Assembly (NCBI GenBank): GCA_037013685.1
Contig: CM072906.1
Location: forward strand, 7,686,001 to 7,750,000
DNA: 64,000 nucleotides
Origin: Acridotheres tristis
Taxonomy: Eukaryota > Chordata > Aves > Passeriformes > Sturnidae
Direction of reading: 5' to 3'
The notes beneath the pieces were generated by a model, which was not told the origin of the DNA, did no database searches, and was given only the letters and a program-made list of their open reading frames with translations. The position numbers and the translations under genes are program-made. Shown here one piece after another: positions 37,601-50,465 of this stretch; position 1 is the stretch's first letter; each line of letters starts with the position of its first letter.

Positions 37601-40043
37601 AATTAATAATCGCCTCTGATTAAAAAGAAATCCTGTAAGTAATGAAGTATTTTAAACAGTTTTGCAGAAGAAAAAAATACTATATTTAGAGAAACTACAA
37701 AATAATATATAGTAATACAACATTACAACTAATAATCTATTTGAATAGTTCATTTAAATTAGTTTTACCTTGATATAATGAACCATTTGAATTGTAAAGT
37801 CATCCCTGGAGTTTTCAAGAATAATGGTACCACCCATGTTAGAAGTGGTGTTGTGAAGGTCAAAAATAAGGTCATAGGCATCATCACTACCTTTGGGACC
37901 AAATATATGATTGATTTCCTGAGCCCTCCTCACTTCATATGGAATATCTTCCACCACTGGCCTGCTGTTAATATCAGCACAAAGAAATTAGTAAGCTCAT
38001 TCCATGGCTTTACAGCAACAAAATATGTATTAACCTTTTCTTTTTACTTTAAATCCAAAAGTGACTGGAGCTGAAATCATCTGTTTAATTACCAAACTTC
38101 AAATTGGCTGAATTTGTTGAAGAAAGCAAGTATGATTGTCTAGTAATTGTCTTATTATTTTGTGTCTTGTGCAGAAAGGTATTAGAATTATTTAATCAAG
38201 TTTTGGCTGGAAATGAATTATTCCTCCTTACATCCCAAATTTTCCCCCTGTGCATAAAACCAACTAGAATTTAGCAACAACATAGAGCACTTCCAAGACT
38301 GGACCCACCTCCTGCTGGAGACCATACTCAGACTGTACCAGTCCATGGTGTTTTGCCTTGGACATCACCCTCAAGTTTTTTTCTAACTTGTTTTATTTCT
38401 TGTCTTCTCATGATCTGATCAGACTTTTACACTCTATTCCTTTAGGATTCTTAAAGGTCAGTGAAGATTTTGCTACCTCAAATCTGTTCCTCCAATAATA
38501 GTTCTAATTTCAGGAGTCTCTGTGTATCACATAATCCACCTTTCTATTCTTTAGCTCTGCCTTTGAAATTCAACATTTCTTCACATGTAACTGTTAATTA
38601 ATAATTTTTATTGAAGCCAATGAACTTGACACTATTGCTTTCAGTAGTATCAAGACTTCACTCTCCTTTTTCTTATTTTGTAAAATAATTTGTGATCTTG
38701 AAGGTTCCACACTTAAGGGACCAGGGGAAGGTACTTCAAACACTCAGTAGTGCTGTAATAGAACCAGGCAACTTCACAGTATTTACTGAGAAATATTAGT
38801 TAAAATATGAAGGAAATCTGCAGGTGTCTTAATCTGGTGTTTTTTCAAGTGTTCTGTGTTCAAAGCAGCTGAAACCAAACAAAACAACCTTTTTCTTTGG
38901 TATGTTTTTCCAAAGTAAACAATTAAAAGAATGGCCTCAATGCTTATGTGTTAACATCTGCTTATCTTAGATGTAATAATCAACAACAAAATTCTAAGAT
39001 GAAAAGCCAGATGGAAAGATGTGTAGGGTAAGAATAACTGCCTGCACAATATATACAGTAAGTATTCCTTTCTGTGATATTCACCTTTGTCATTAAAACT
39101 TTTCTGAAACAGAATTACCTGGTTAGCAATTATACCAAGAATGTTTATATAGCAAAGTACATCTCTGGAATAGATATCTCAAAAGCACAGAAACATCAAA
39201 TCCTATTAAAAATGTAAAATCAGTTACTATTTTGCAGTAATGAGAGGCAGTATTTCTTTTTAAAAAATGAGTCAGTTAAATTATCAAGGTTTTTTGCTAT
39301 GCTTTTGTCTTAGAATAGATTATTTCTAGCTTCAAGTTTTCCTAATTTCAAGTTTTCACCTTTTAATGAACATAACTGGAATTAAACACACGTCCCTGAT
39401 TTCTGTGCCATTCTTTCAGATATTCAGATGTCTATGTTTAATTGCTTTTATCTGCGATTTCTTGGAAGTGTAATTGTATTCAGAAGAGCTCCCAAACTGA
39501 ATTGCACAAGACATGAGAAATAATGACTGTCTGAGTCAGAACAGCAGTACTCCAATTCACACAAATGCAGCTCATCTAATACTAATTTAAAATTATGTTT
39601 GAGATAATGTGTTGGTTTCAGACTGATTTTACCAGCAATAGAAGTGAGTCTGTTAACACACGCAATTTGTTCTTTTTTTGGGTTAAAGGTCAGTAATTTC
39701 AGTTATGTGACTGCACTGTTAAAGTAGTAGGGGAACTTGTGTTCAACATTTTAATCTGGAAAGAATTTTAAAACCCGGAAAAGCAGAAGAACAACAGAAA
39801 GCACAACTGCTCTTACCCAAGACTCTCGGGGTCAAAAACCCGGTTGAGATCACAGTCAATGTACCTGGTGCACCTCTCCACAGCCCTGGGGTTGCTGAGG
39901 AATGGTTTCACCTCCACTCCTGCTCTCTGGATCTCGGCTCCGTCCTGCTGCCAGTGCCTGACCAGCAGCACCCCCGATAATTCATTGCCGTGGGTGCCCC
40001 CGAAGAGCCCCACCCGTTTCACCCGAGCACACGGGGAATTCAT
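34608..40043 (-). CDS. ASPA: Aspartoacylase (ASPA), complete coding region in six exons
   Basis: Cytosolic Zn2+ hydrolase that splits N-acetyl-aspartate to acetate and aspartate, important in myelin lipid supply. Exons on the minus strand: 40043-39817, 37961-37769, 36615-36522, 36137-36030, 35452-35343, 34820-34608, joining in frame to 314 residues (human 313). The ATG at 40043 ([11 protein letters not shown]) is chosen because it is the only ATG before the conserved core and gives the right length; the codon six bases upstream is TTG. All expected residues are present: GGTHGNE with Zn ligands His18 and Glu21, [11 protein letters not shown] with Arg60, Asn67 and Arg68, [10 protein letters not shown] with Zn ligand His112, [10 protein letters not shown] with catalytic Glu174, and NEAAYYEKK with Tyr284. 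The gene is head-to-head with SPATA22 and tail-to-tail with TRPV3. No sign of inactivation. Confidence 0.97.
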
Positions 40044-42160
40044 GCTCAAGGAAAGCTTTTCTCTCTGAGGGGGAAAAAAAAAAAAAATAAATTCTTTCCA
40101 GTAGGAGAGTCTTTCTTCTGGTTAGGTCAGATGCAAAAGAAAGTGAATGGATTTCTCCCAACAGTTCTCAACTCGGTTTTGAGGCGGGATTTTTCCAACC
40201 TCCCTCCCCAAGGAGCCTCCCCTTCAGTTTCTGTATTTAGTAACATCTCCGAGGCTGTTAATGGCACTGTTCCACAGTCCAAAAGTTAACTCTGGGCCGT
40301 CTTTATAATACATGATCTATAGGGAAATCCTGTGCTATTAACAGTGGAAAACAGTGTTTTTACACTCAAATATCAGGCATTTTTGCACTGCAGACTAGGT
40401 GTAACAGGTATTCTCATGTATGTTTAAAGTTACATAACTATTATATAAGGGCAGAGTGATTTTAAAGTGAGCAAAATAACAATCATGTCTTGGCTCTAGT
40501 CCAGCACACAATGCTGAAACATCAAGTATTTTCATCTTTAAAAAGCCAAGAACAGCTAAGATCCTCAAAGCACACCCTGGCTTGTATGACCTTTTTTGTT
40601 TTAGAAATCCTAAGAACAGTGATTAGAAGGAACACAAGCTGAAATTACAGTGCAATTTATCCACGACTGACTTACCCAGAGTTCTGGCTCCGGTTCTATC
40701 TCTGGATCTGCTAACACAGACCTCTAACACATTGAAACAACTTTGCCAGGGACAACCCTCTAACTTCTGCAGTCTCTTATTAAAAAGGAAACAGATCTAG
40801 ACCACGATGGGACAATAGTTCTGTTCTCTCCCCTGAAAAAAACTTTAGTCAGCAACTTTTCTTCCATTTCTAAAAGTGTTCATAAAGGCTTCTGAACCTT
40901 AAGCCAAAGAGCAGCTGTAATTTCCATCCTGAGAATCAAAACGTTTAGAATGAAAGGTCATATTAACAGAAAAATAAGCTTTATTGAGGCAAACGACAGA
41001 AGTATTTGTAATTGGTATGTGACTCATAATATAAACATAACAGATTGCAAGAGAATAAAGAATGTTTATTGAACAATTCATTTTTATTAAGATTATACTC
41101 CAGTGACTGAGAGAATATTTGGCCAGTTCCTGAAAGGCTTTATTTCCCAGGCTGACAGACTGTAGGTCTAGGAAAAACTAAGGACAGGATTTATCTAGAA
41201 TAGTTCTGCCAGGAATATAATTTCTACAGAAGTTGCTCTCTTTGTTTTGGTTCATGCATTCAGATTTTGCTGAACCTTACAGAAAGTTAATACAGAGAGA
41301 CTGTTTACTTAGCTCCTAAGTACAGAGTAATACAGTTGAGTATTTGTCAGATATTTAATCAGAATGAGTAATTTATTAAACAAAGCAGTAAAGTTGCATT
41401 TTACAGCACTGGACAGTCTGTGCTGTCCTTTGACCCTGTCTGTCTCCAGCAGTGAGTGACACAACACCCAAAAACACAACTCACACTCTGAATCTGGGTT
41501 TGCTGAATTTAAACACAGCAGCAGTTTGAAGAGTTAACAGCAAAATGCAAACATGCAGGGCTGGAACATATAGTTTATCTTTTATTGCTGCTGGCACTGT
41601 GATGGTTGTAATTCCTTCCAAAGCGCTGAATGAAACACAGAGATGTCTGTGCACTTACTTAACATGCAAGAAGTTTGTCTCCTAAGAAGAATGTTTTTAG
41701 GACAGAGACAGTGAATTTCCAAACACGAGTTTACGAACTAAACCCATGGAAGCTTCTTTTATCCCCTTAGAGCAGTTCCCGTCCAAACACTTTAACTCCT
41801 GGTGTCCCAGGACCCGTCAATTTGGGAATGAATGGAAATTCGCATGGAAAGTTTTCACTCTTCAGGGTTAAGCACTGGGAACCATCCCTTATTCCTGTGC
41901 TTTGCCAATACTCGCACTCTGAAAAAGGATGTGGGATATTTTGTTTAGTAACAATCCGGATTGGTTTGATGTGCTGCATACAGATATTTGGGAGTGTTTG
42001 TGAAGGAAAAGTTTTACTAAAACAGGACAAGATCCAATCGTGCCAAGCACTCAGATTTTAAACAGGAACCAGCCATGTGCAAAAGCCAGAGCAGCCAAAG
42101 AGAGCAACAAGGTGAAAAATGCCCTTAGTTTTCTCTACATCCACGTTTTCATCCACACAC
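40044..42160. other. ASPA upstream / ASPA-SPATA22 intergenic
   Basis: About 2.1 kb upstream of the ASPA ATG. A poly-A run lies at about 40073-40087. No second gene and no CpG-rich ASPA promoter were recognised, so the ASPA transcription start cannot be placed from sequence. Confidence 0.5.
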
Positions 42161-42410
42161 TTCAGGAGATTAAGCTCCGGCCCCGGGTTCTCTGAGGCTG
42201 ACACTACACCGGTTCCTCGGGGGCGGGGATAATTAATGAAATCCCACCAAGAGGGTAATTAAAGGATTCTTGTGTCTCCCAGCCAGGCCCAGCCGCTCCC
42301 GCCGTGCCCTCGGCGTGAGGGAAGGGGCACCTCATCGCCTTCACGCCATTTTCACACCGGCTGAGGCGGGAGCGCGCGGGCCGGTGTCTGTTGTTTTTGG
42401 CGGTCTTCGC
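42160..42410 (+). promoter_or_regulatory. CpG-rich probable SPATA22 promoter
   Basis: A short CpG-rich block stands out from AT-rich flanks. It includes a GC-box-like gggggcgggg (about 42219-42228), cgctcccgccgtgccctcgg and gagcgcgcgggccgg. It lies about 1.0-1.25 kb upstream of the SPATA22 ATG on the same strand and between the divergent ASPA and SPATA22 genes, so it probably starts SPATA22 and could affect ASPA. A non-coding first exon near here is expected because the ATG exon follows an acceptor at 43360. Confidence 0.55.
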
Positions 42411-43152
42411 CTCAGGGCTGATCCTAAGGGCTCACCCTCAGTACTGTCCCTCAGGGCTGACCCTCAGTACTGTCCCTCAGGGCTGATCCTCAGGGCTGAC
42501 CCTCAGTACTGTCCCTCAGGGCTCACCCTCAGTACTGTCCCTCAGGGCTGATCCTCAGGGCTGACCCTCAGTACTGTCCCTCAGGGCTGATCCTCAGGGC
42601 TCACCCTCAGTACTGTCCCTTAGGGCTTCGCCTCAGGGCTGATCATCAGGGCTCACCCTCAGTACTGTCCCTCAGGGCTGATCCTCAGGGCTCACCCTCA
42701 GTACTGTCCCTTAGGGCTTCGCCTCAGGGCTGATCATCAGGGCTGACCCTCAGCGCCATCCTTGGTCCCGTCCCTCAGGGCTGACCCTCAGCGCCATCCT
42801 TCATCCTCGTCCCTTAGCCCCGTCCCTGAGGGCTCACCCTGAGGGCTGACCCTCAGCGCCATCCCCCAGCCCCGTCCCTCAGGGCTTCGCCTCAGGGCTG
42901 ACCGACCCTCAGGGCTGATCCTCAGCCCCGTCCTTCAGGGCTCTGCCTCAGGACTGACCCTCAGTGCCATCCCTTAGCCCCGTCCCTCACGGTTTCTCCT
43001 CAGGGCTGACCCTCAGCGCCATCCTTCAGCGTCCTCCCTTAGCCCAGTCCCTGAGGGCTCACCCTGAGGGCTCACCCTCAGCGCCATCCCTCAGCCCGGT
43101 AAGCGCTGCCCCTCAACATGGCCCTGACCCTCAGCCCGCTCCCTCAGGGCCT
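42410..43152. repeat. 13-bp-unit minisatellite with higher-order structure
   Basis: About 740 bases built from a 13-base module, such as cctcagggctgac, cctcagtactgtc and cctcagggctgat, in mixed order. Longer blocks repeat: the sequence beginning tcaccctcagtactgtccc at 42601 recurs at 42692, exactly 91 bases (7 x 13) later. The right half (from about 42740) is more diverged, with GCGCCATC and AGCCCCGTC variants. Most units contain CCCTCAGGG, an interrupted palindrome. It sits directly downstream of the SPATA22 CpG promoter block and would fall in its 5' UTR or first intron. Open frames across it are by-products of the repeat. Confidence 0.92.
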
Positions 43153-43360
43153 GGAAGCTGCAAAGAGCAGTTGCATTTTAGGCGTGCACCTGTGGATCTT
43201 CTAAATTCAGTACAGCTGCTTCTGTGTTTTAGGGCTGGTGTTTGAAATGATGCCAGTCACTGGAGCTGCAGTGTTAAGAGAAACTGCCATAAAATCGCGA
43301 GAAATTTGAATGTGTTTGCGGCATTAATTAATTTGCTTTGTTTATCTGACTTCCAAACAG

Positions 43361-43411
43361 GAAATTTTGGAGTAATCAATCCATTGCTGCCTGTTAAGAT
43401 TCAGCAAAGAA
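43361..43411 (+). other. SPATA22: SPATA22 5' UTR portion of the ATG exon
   Basis: The sequence ttccaaacag at 43351-43360 is a good splice acceptor, so the ATG exon probably starts at 43361. A plausible upstream donor is CCCG|gtaagc with the intron starting at 43099, just inside the end of the minisatellite; this pairing is inference. Confidence 0.45.
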
Positions 43412-46400
43412 ATGAAAAGGAGTTTAGCTGACACCTCAGCTCGCAGTACAGCAGGTAGCAGCCCTTCTTATGTGCCTTTCTCTTCACACCTCATTATGCT
43501 TTTAAACACACATAAAATACATATAGTACATTTATACATGTAGTGTTCATACAGGATATTCAGTGTTTAGCCTTAAATCCCCATTTCCTGAGTGGATTTG
43601 CGTGGGTTACCTGATTATTGCAGCACAGGGTGAGATTTTAGATGGATTCAGGGGACTTGTCACTCAGGGAAAGGTTTCATTAATGGGATTATGTGCAGGA
43701 CAGAGGGCTGGGAATATAAATTCTGTGAGGGAATGGCCTTTATGTGTTTATGAAACGTAATTTTTATGTGTAATGGAAAATAATTAAGTAGTTTTATTTA
43801 TGTATTTTAAGTGTGGATTGTGTATCCTTTTGCTATTAATATAGCATTACTTAAATTTTAATTTTAGGTTGTCTGCCTGTACCACTGTTCAATCAGAAAA
43901 AGAGAACTAGACAGCCCGTCACTTCAAATCCACTTAAAAATGAACCAGGTGCTGGTTCTGGGACTCGTAGTTATGACTTCTCTACCTCATCATTTGGTAA
44001 ATAACACATATTTTATTTCTTTACAGCCTCTAAATCCAAATAAACTTAACTTCCTGATTGTATTCTACGAAATCAGACATTGTCTTTATCAAGAACTATA
44101 GGCATCCTTTATATCTATTTCTGAAAAGTTCATTATGTACAAATTGTCCTCCAGGAAATTTCTTTCCCCTCCATACAATTGAGCTTTTTATACTTCTTGC
44201 CTAGAGGGAGTTTGACTCTTTGTGTGATGGAGAATAAAGTAGCACTGGCATTTAAATAGAGTCTCTTGAAACTGACCTTTTGTTTTCAGTTGATTTCAAT
44301 CAACATTCAAGTCCTGTGTTACAAGAAGAAACATTCGTAGGATGTCTTTCTTGTACTTCAGAAAGGAACTTCTGTTCTTCAAATTGGTCTTGGAAAGAAC
44401 AGTGCAGAATTCTGCTTTTAGTGCTTTCATTATGTTTTACTTGTAATAAAGTTTAAAAGTTTTCTTATAATAAAGTCTCTGTTGCCAATAAGTCTAATGT
44501 TAATAACTGAACCATTGTCTAGAGAAGCAACCTACTTGTTAGAAGTTGTCTTATAATTATAAATATCAAAGGATCACATTCCTCTTTTTTCTTTTTTCTT
44601 CCTCCTTCCCGTGTGAGCCTGTTTGTGGGACGTTAAGCAGAGTTGGAGGCCTAAAAAGACTTATTACCTTTCAGTCTTTTCCATTTTTTTTCCATTTTTG
44701 TCCATATTCAATCCTTTGTCTTTTGAAAATTAGGCTGGGGAACTGCAAACCCAGAAGTGGATGAACTACAGAAAACAGCAAACAGTGGGTATGTAAAAAG
44801 CAAGTTATTTGTTGTTTTTTTGATTTTTATTTGGATGTTAATTGTTTCATGAACAATCCATGTGTCTTACAATAAAGCTGCTGCTGTGTCACTGATACTG
44901 TAAACTTGTCTTTGAAAGCCAAGCAGAACATCCGATGGCTCCTTCCCTTATGAAACCACCAAATGCATCAAAGTTTAATTTAGCAAATGCTGGGAAAAAC
45001 TTGTCTGCCTGCAGGTTGGTGAAGCCTTTAATGTCTATTATCCTTCCTTTTTGTTCTTATGTGAAAATGCAACTCACGTTTTCCCATATGCCTGTAGCAT
45101 TCAAAGAAACTCTTTTAATATCACTCTCAGAGGAAACCTTGTTTATTTTATTTCAGAGTTATGAAAATATGTGAATTTTGGATCAGGAAAGATCCCTTAC
45201 ACAGGGCAGGGCAATAATTGAGCAGGGTTTTAAGGCCTGTTGAAGTCAGATGGATTTATGCAAAGGTGTAATCACTGCCCTGTATATCCGTAAATTTGGG
45301 GTAAACTCAAGTGAGTTTTGAGGTATTTAAAGCTAAAACAATTTATGGAGTGATTTTATATACTTTGGTCACATATCTGAGTATTCAGAAGAGGTACTGT
45401 GATACTGAACTGTTGTATTGCAGGAACAGAAATGAATATACTCCTTTAGGTAACACAGCAAATTCAAGATCTGATAATGGAACTTCTCGAAAGTTTGAGA
45501 ACTTTTCAAGCAGTTTGAAAACTGTCCAGCAGCAAAAGCACCCTGACAGTTGTAACCCATCCCAGCTCAGCAAAACAGACACATCCAAAGGACAGTGGCC
45601 AGTGAAACCCAACACTGTGGCAAGAAGTCTGCAGGATCGTAGTCCAGCATATAAATTTAACTGCAATACTCAGCGAAATAAAATGAGTGAAAACCAATTT
45701 GGTTGTGTCTCAGAAGATAAAAGTCAGGTAAAACTTATGGGCAGGCTTAATAGAAAAGAGAAAATGAAGAAAGCAGTTAAGAAAGAAAACTGATGGAAGA
45801 TGAAGTTTTCATCAGCCCAACCTGCCTTAGTAAAACCTGGAATTTCTGGAAATTTAGAATTGAGAATTTCATACTGTAATAACCTAAAATCCTCAGTAAA
45901 CTGGCAGGGAGTTATTGAACAAATGCTCTAATTTAAACTTGATTACTGCCTATTTAACATAATAAATAAATGCCTATGTGCCCTTTAAAATTGCAAGTGT
46001 GTATGTCTAACTTAAGCTTTTGTCTTCACTTGAAAGGAAATTTCATCATCTCAAGTAAAAACGAAAATAAAAAAGAATTCTTTGCGAATCCTGTCTGCAG
46101 TCATTCAAAGTGTGAGGCACTGGAGCCAGTATGCCTATAAAACTGCACTGCTATTTGAAGTTTTAGGTAAGCATAGTAGTTTATAATAATATAATCTGAT
46201 AATAATGCTAGGGCAACAACAAGAGAGAATTTTTCAATAGCTGAAATACTTAAATCCACGTAATACTGGCATGAACACCATCTAATTTCCCTTCCATTCA
46301 GCTATCAAAGGTGACTGAAACAAGTACAAAATTAACAATTCAGTCATCCTCCAAGATCAGGTTTTTCCATCCCCTTTCTTTTCTTTGTTTTTAGAATGTG

Positions 46401-47130
46401 TTAGAATAAATTTTCCTGTTTTGTAGGAATCTTCTGTAGAGTGATACAATTTTACAATAATTTTTAATATAATTAATCTTGGAATGATTAATTTTTGCTT
46501 AATGGGACAGGCACACTGGATTCTGCAGTCACACCTGGAGCAAAAGGGGCAAAGAACTTTCTTCTGAGAGATGGAAAGGAGACCCTGCCTTGTGTGTTTT
46601 ATGAAATTGTGAGTATTCTGTGTCCACACATAACACAGTCACCACTAACTCCAATCCTTTTTATGATTGCAAAATCAGAAATTTCCTGTGCAAAAGGCAG
46701 GCTGAATGTTTTTATTATATTGTTCCCAATTTAGAGCAACAGTCACTACTTAGGGCATTTCAGACCTGTTTCAGAGGAACAGGTGAGACTTTGAGTTTAG
46801 CTTTTAAGTAGTTGGTAACAGCAATAAAGCTGATGTAAAGGTCTTCTGTTGGAATGTAGCCCTCAGAAAGCAGCCATGTGGAAAGCTTTTATGTGAGGTG
46901 ATATAATTGTTTTATGTGTTTTTTATGCTTTAATGAAGGACCGTGAGCTTCCACGACTCATTAGAGGTCGAGTGCACAGGTGCATGGGGACTTATGATGC
47001 AAAAAGGAACATTTTCAAGTGTGTCTCTGTAAGACCAGCAACTGCTCAAGAACAGAACACTTTCCAAGACTTTGTTAAAATTGCAGATGTTGAGATGGCA
47101 GCATATGCAAAAACTATAAATGAAATGTAA
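43412..47130 (+). CDS. SPATA22: SPATA22 meiotic recombination protein, complete coding region in eight exons
   Basis: Germ-cell nuclear protein that works with MEIOB and RPA on single-stranded DNA during meiotic double-strand-break repair and synapsis. Exons: 43412-43454, 43868-43996, 44734-44788, 44919-45014, 45424-45727, 46037-46166, 46511-46608, 46939-47130. They join in frame to 348 residues (human 363). The N-terminus MKRSLADTSARSTAG then CLPVPLFNQKKR matches human almost residue for residue and fixes the start. The middle (exon 45424-45727) is Ser/Asn/Lys/Gln-rich, poorly conserved and probably disordered. The C-terminal third is the conserved part: SLRILSAVIQSVRHW, LDSAVTPG, LPCVFYEIDRELPRLIRGRVHR and FVKIADVEM, which in the family binds MEIOB. 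It is divergent from ASPA. No inactivating change seen. Confidence 0.96.
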
Positions 47131-47330
47131 AAGTTAAAATGGTTGTGCAAACCCCAGATTTAACCAGTTGTTGCCCATAAATCCTGGACATGCTACAACA
47201 TTTACCAAAACTACCAGTGAAAATGGGGTTAAACATTTGAAAATATCACTGTGCTGTGTTATCCAACAAATGCTGTCTGGTGTTCATTGGGTTCCCATTT
47301 ATGTGTTACCTCATGAATGTTTATTAAAAA

Positions 47331-47336
47331 AATAAA
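47331..47336 (+). terminator. SPATA22: SPATA22 polyadenylation signal
   Basis: AATAAA, preceded by ATTAAA at 47323-47328, about 200 bases after the SPATA22 stop (47128-47130). It is the first canonical hexamer after the stop. Confidence 0.65.
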
Positions 47337-47339
47337 TAA

Positions 47340-50300
47340 TCAGTATAATACCTGTGTAAAATAACAACAGATCTTGAAGCTGTAGGAAGATTCCCAAGGA
47401 CACAGAGGAAGTAGAAAGAAAGAATGATTTGAACACAGAACTTCCTTGCCTTTGCCATAGAAACATCTTTCATGAGGGAAGGATCATGTACATGTTTATG
47501 TACCTTTGCCTTCAAACATTAACTTTCATAGATTATTCCTGCTGTTCTTATTTCCTTTTCTCTACTTCAGAAGCTTTGTATCAGATCTATTGGGAATTGC
47601 AAAACAAAAGAGTTGTCAAGAAAATAGCAAACAGTATGGGGATTTTTTTATTATTATTTTATTATACAGTGTTGGCAATTGGAAATTTCACATTTAAAAT
47701 AATTGAAATATTGTATCCAACAAGTCAAATACAGAAAACAGTTAATATTCTAAAAAGGAGCCAGCTAGTCAACGCAGAAACACATTAATGGAAAATACAG
47801 CTTTTAGTTACACTTAAAAAATTATATATTTAGAATAAAACTTGAACCTGTCCAGCAAATTGTAACAGGAAAACGCTTGTACACAGTTTAACGCGCAGAC
47901 AGTCTTTGTGTAAAAAAGTGATCTGTCAGTGTGAGCACGGGCATTGCCAGCAACGGGTGAGATCTGCAGGATGTGCTTTACCAACTGCTGCAAGGATCCC
48001 TGGAATTATCATCACACCTTCGGTGTGAAACAGGCTCAGAGCATGGATGCTTCAAGGAGGGTTTTGCCAATCCAGTTGTAGAGGTCATCTCCACGTGTTT
48101 GAGTCATTTAAATATTATAAAAATATTGTAAAATGTTAAAGGAAGCTCCAACTGGAAGCATTAGATTGACTCATAAAAGGTGCAGAATATTGCAGGATGC
48201 AGAGGTTGATGACTTGCACAACAGAAGTTGAGCTTTAAGAAGTAAAATATTTGGTACAGCAGGGTTGTGAATTGTGAGACTGCTGTAATTTAAAACTGAT
48301 TCCAGTTAGTGATTGATGCTTCCAGTTCTGCACATATGAAACTTCTGTTAATAAGTAATGACAGGAAGAGGTCCTTTGTCTACTAGGTGTGTTATGGCTG
48401 TTAATAAAAATCTAAAATAATTTTACTTTTCAGGAAGTGTTTGGATCTTTGCAAGAGGAGTTTCTACTTGACACTAACAAATCACTTTTTCTAGTGAAAC
48501 ATTTAGTGAACAGTCGTAAACATTACACAGAACAGAAAAAACCCTACTCAATACAGTTTATACACACTACTCAACATTTTTCAGTTGTTGGGTGATTTTT
48601 TTTTTTTTCTTGACCATATTGATCCTGTCTTGTTTAATGGTTCTAGTGTAAAGGCACAGGTTGGTTAGGAAAGAAAAGCCTGCATCTCTGTCTCTCTACT
48701 TTGTGGTAATTATTTTGTTTTTGCATGTTGTTTGTTATTCCTCACTTTTCTGACTCTTACATGAAAATTATCAATCTCAGCCATTTCATTAAAAAAAGTG
48801 TAAGGTATCACTGAAAAGCACATTAATATACAGAAGTGTCTGAAATTTATTCTTCTTGCTTTAGGGCATTCCTTCAACCTATTTTGTTAAATATTTGGAA
48901 GATTTAATTTCTCAGTCCCTATGAGCAAAAGTGCAGAGCACTCATGCTCTCTTTCTCAGTGTACTTAATTCTGCATTGGAATCTGTATTTTCAAAGTTTG
49001 CTAAGTTTATGTGCAGAATTTGCTTTTAGCAAATTTTTGTATGGAAATGCAACAACAGGACAATTCTTTTGGAAAACAATGCAATGTTCCACTGAAGTTT
49101 AGAGGGGTGAGGAATGTAAAAAAGATTGCAGAAGTCTTTGATGTAAATTAAAATAACACAGTGATTGTTCTGTTTGCATTTGCTTATACATCCTCAACAT
49201 GTCTCTGTCTGTCCCTTCATGTACACCTTCCATTAAAAAAAAAAGAAATAAAATTTCAGGAATCAGTTGGACTCAGCTAAGTGAAGAATAATAAATTTGA
49301 TCACCTGGTTTGTGCCAAAATACAAAACTAAAAAGTACAGCTCTGAATTAAATATAATCTATGTGATTTTTCTTTTTAATAAATAATAGAAAATAAAAGA
49401 CGAGAACAGAATTAGAATTAAGTGTTTATTTTAAATGAAAAAAACACAACAGTGGTGTGAGATTAGAACCCAATGTTTCTTTTGCTTAAGGCAATCAAGT
49501 GCACTTATTTCAATGCTTGATAATAATGAATTCAGTGCTATTGTGTGAATCACAGCTCACAAAATTTCCATACAGACTAATGAAATATGGCCATTTGTAA
49601 TTCTGACACAGCATCCGATTTTTGCTAGTCACGTTCAATAGCATTTCACTTTTTTTGTTTTACAATCTGGACTCTGAATTGCAATGGAAATACTGGAATT
49701 AGTTCATTCTGGCTTGTACTATCACTGCAGGTAAGGGCCATTGGGCACAGACATTTTTGTAAACAGAGATTTTTTCTTTTCAGCCTTAAACAACAAAAAC
49801 CCAAAATCTACAGCTGTCATAATTCAAAAGGTTTTGTTAAAGTCCACCTAGAAATATAATTTAAGAAATACTGAAAACAAATTCTTAAGATTTATTTTTT
49901 TCCTGTTGTTAAAGGATTAAAACATCATGAAGCCTTTGGAAGTGGTTGGAGATCTCAGAAAAAAAGAAATTTCAGTTTTACCCAAGACTTCATGAAGGTG
50001 TCTCTGTATCTTGGCAATTAGAGCAGAAGTAAAAACTGTGCCCAGAACTTACAATATGCAGGTGCTCCTAATATATATAGATTTAAAAGAAACTTTTTTC
50101 TTGTATACAATTCTTTTTAGCTATCAATCTTAATTTTAGGCTGTGGCTACTAGTAGGTGCTTTTTCTCACTAATCAAAATAATTGTAACAAAATATCATT
50201 ATTGATTTTAAAGTTACTGGGTTCATAAAAGTCCTGACATTTCACAATATATCAAAAGTGAATTGAAGCTTTTAAGACTCACAATTTTGAGACACAAAAG

Positions 50301-50350
50301 AAACTGGGAGGTAGACAGATGTTTTGAGGATAAACTGATTTTTTTTTTTT
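47340..50350. other. SPATA22 to LHFPL-like gene, AT-rich intergenic or 3' UTR
   Basis: About 3 kb of AT-rich sequence. No coding exon recognised. Part of it may be 3' UTR of the minus-strand LHFPL-family gene, whose stop is at 50616-50618; minus-strand AATAAA hexamers occur at 50358-50363 (next to a poly-T run) and near 49424. Confidence 0.5.
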
Positions 50351-50360
50351 TTTTTTTTTT
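50339..50360. repeat. Poly-T tract (22 bases)
   Basis: A run of about 22 T. On the minus strand it reads AATAAA followed by poly-A, downstream of the LHFPL-family stop codon. It may be a plain mononucleotide repeat or mark an old poly-A insertion. Confidence 0.7.
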
Positions 50361-50424
50361 ATTTTGTCTAAGGCATGATGCCATTATCTGTTTGGAGCAG
50401 TGTAAAGGCTGCTGATTAATCCTA

Positions 50425-50465
50425 GTTCGATTCCAGAGCGTTCGCTGCTCGCGCTTACGGAAGAC
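50425..50465 (-). other. Short CpG-dense segment downstream of the LHFPL-like stop
   Basis: About six CpGs within 40 bases, surrounded by AT-rich sequence. The minus-strand reading contains TTCC|gtaagc, a donor-like sequence, and an open frame (KVFRKREQRTLWNRTR). It could be a constrained 3' UTR element or an unrecognised exon. Nothing firm can be said. Confidence 0.25.

Noticed and set aside
40041..40049. Alternative ASPA start six bases upstream of the ATG
   Set aside because: The upstream codon is TTG. ATG at 40043 gives a 314-residue protein close to the human length, so it is preferred.
42270..43245. Open frames across the minisatellite with Pro/Ser/Leu-rich repeats
   Set aside because: The repetitive peptide merely mirrors the 13-bp DNA repeat. 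The frames break within the array and have no conserved start or splice context.
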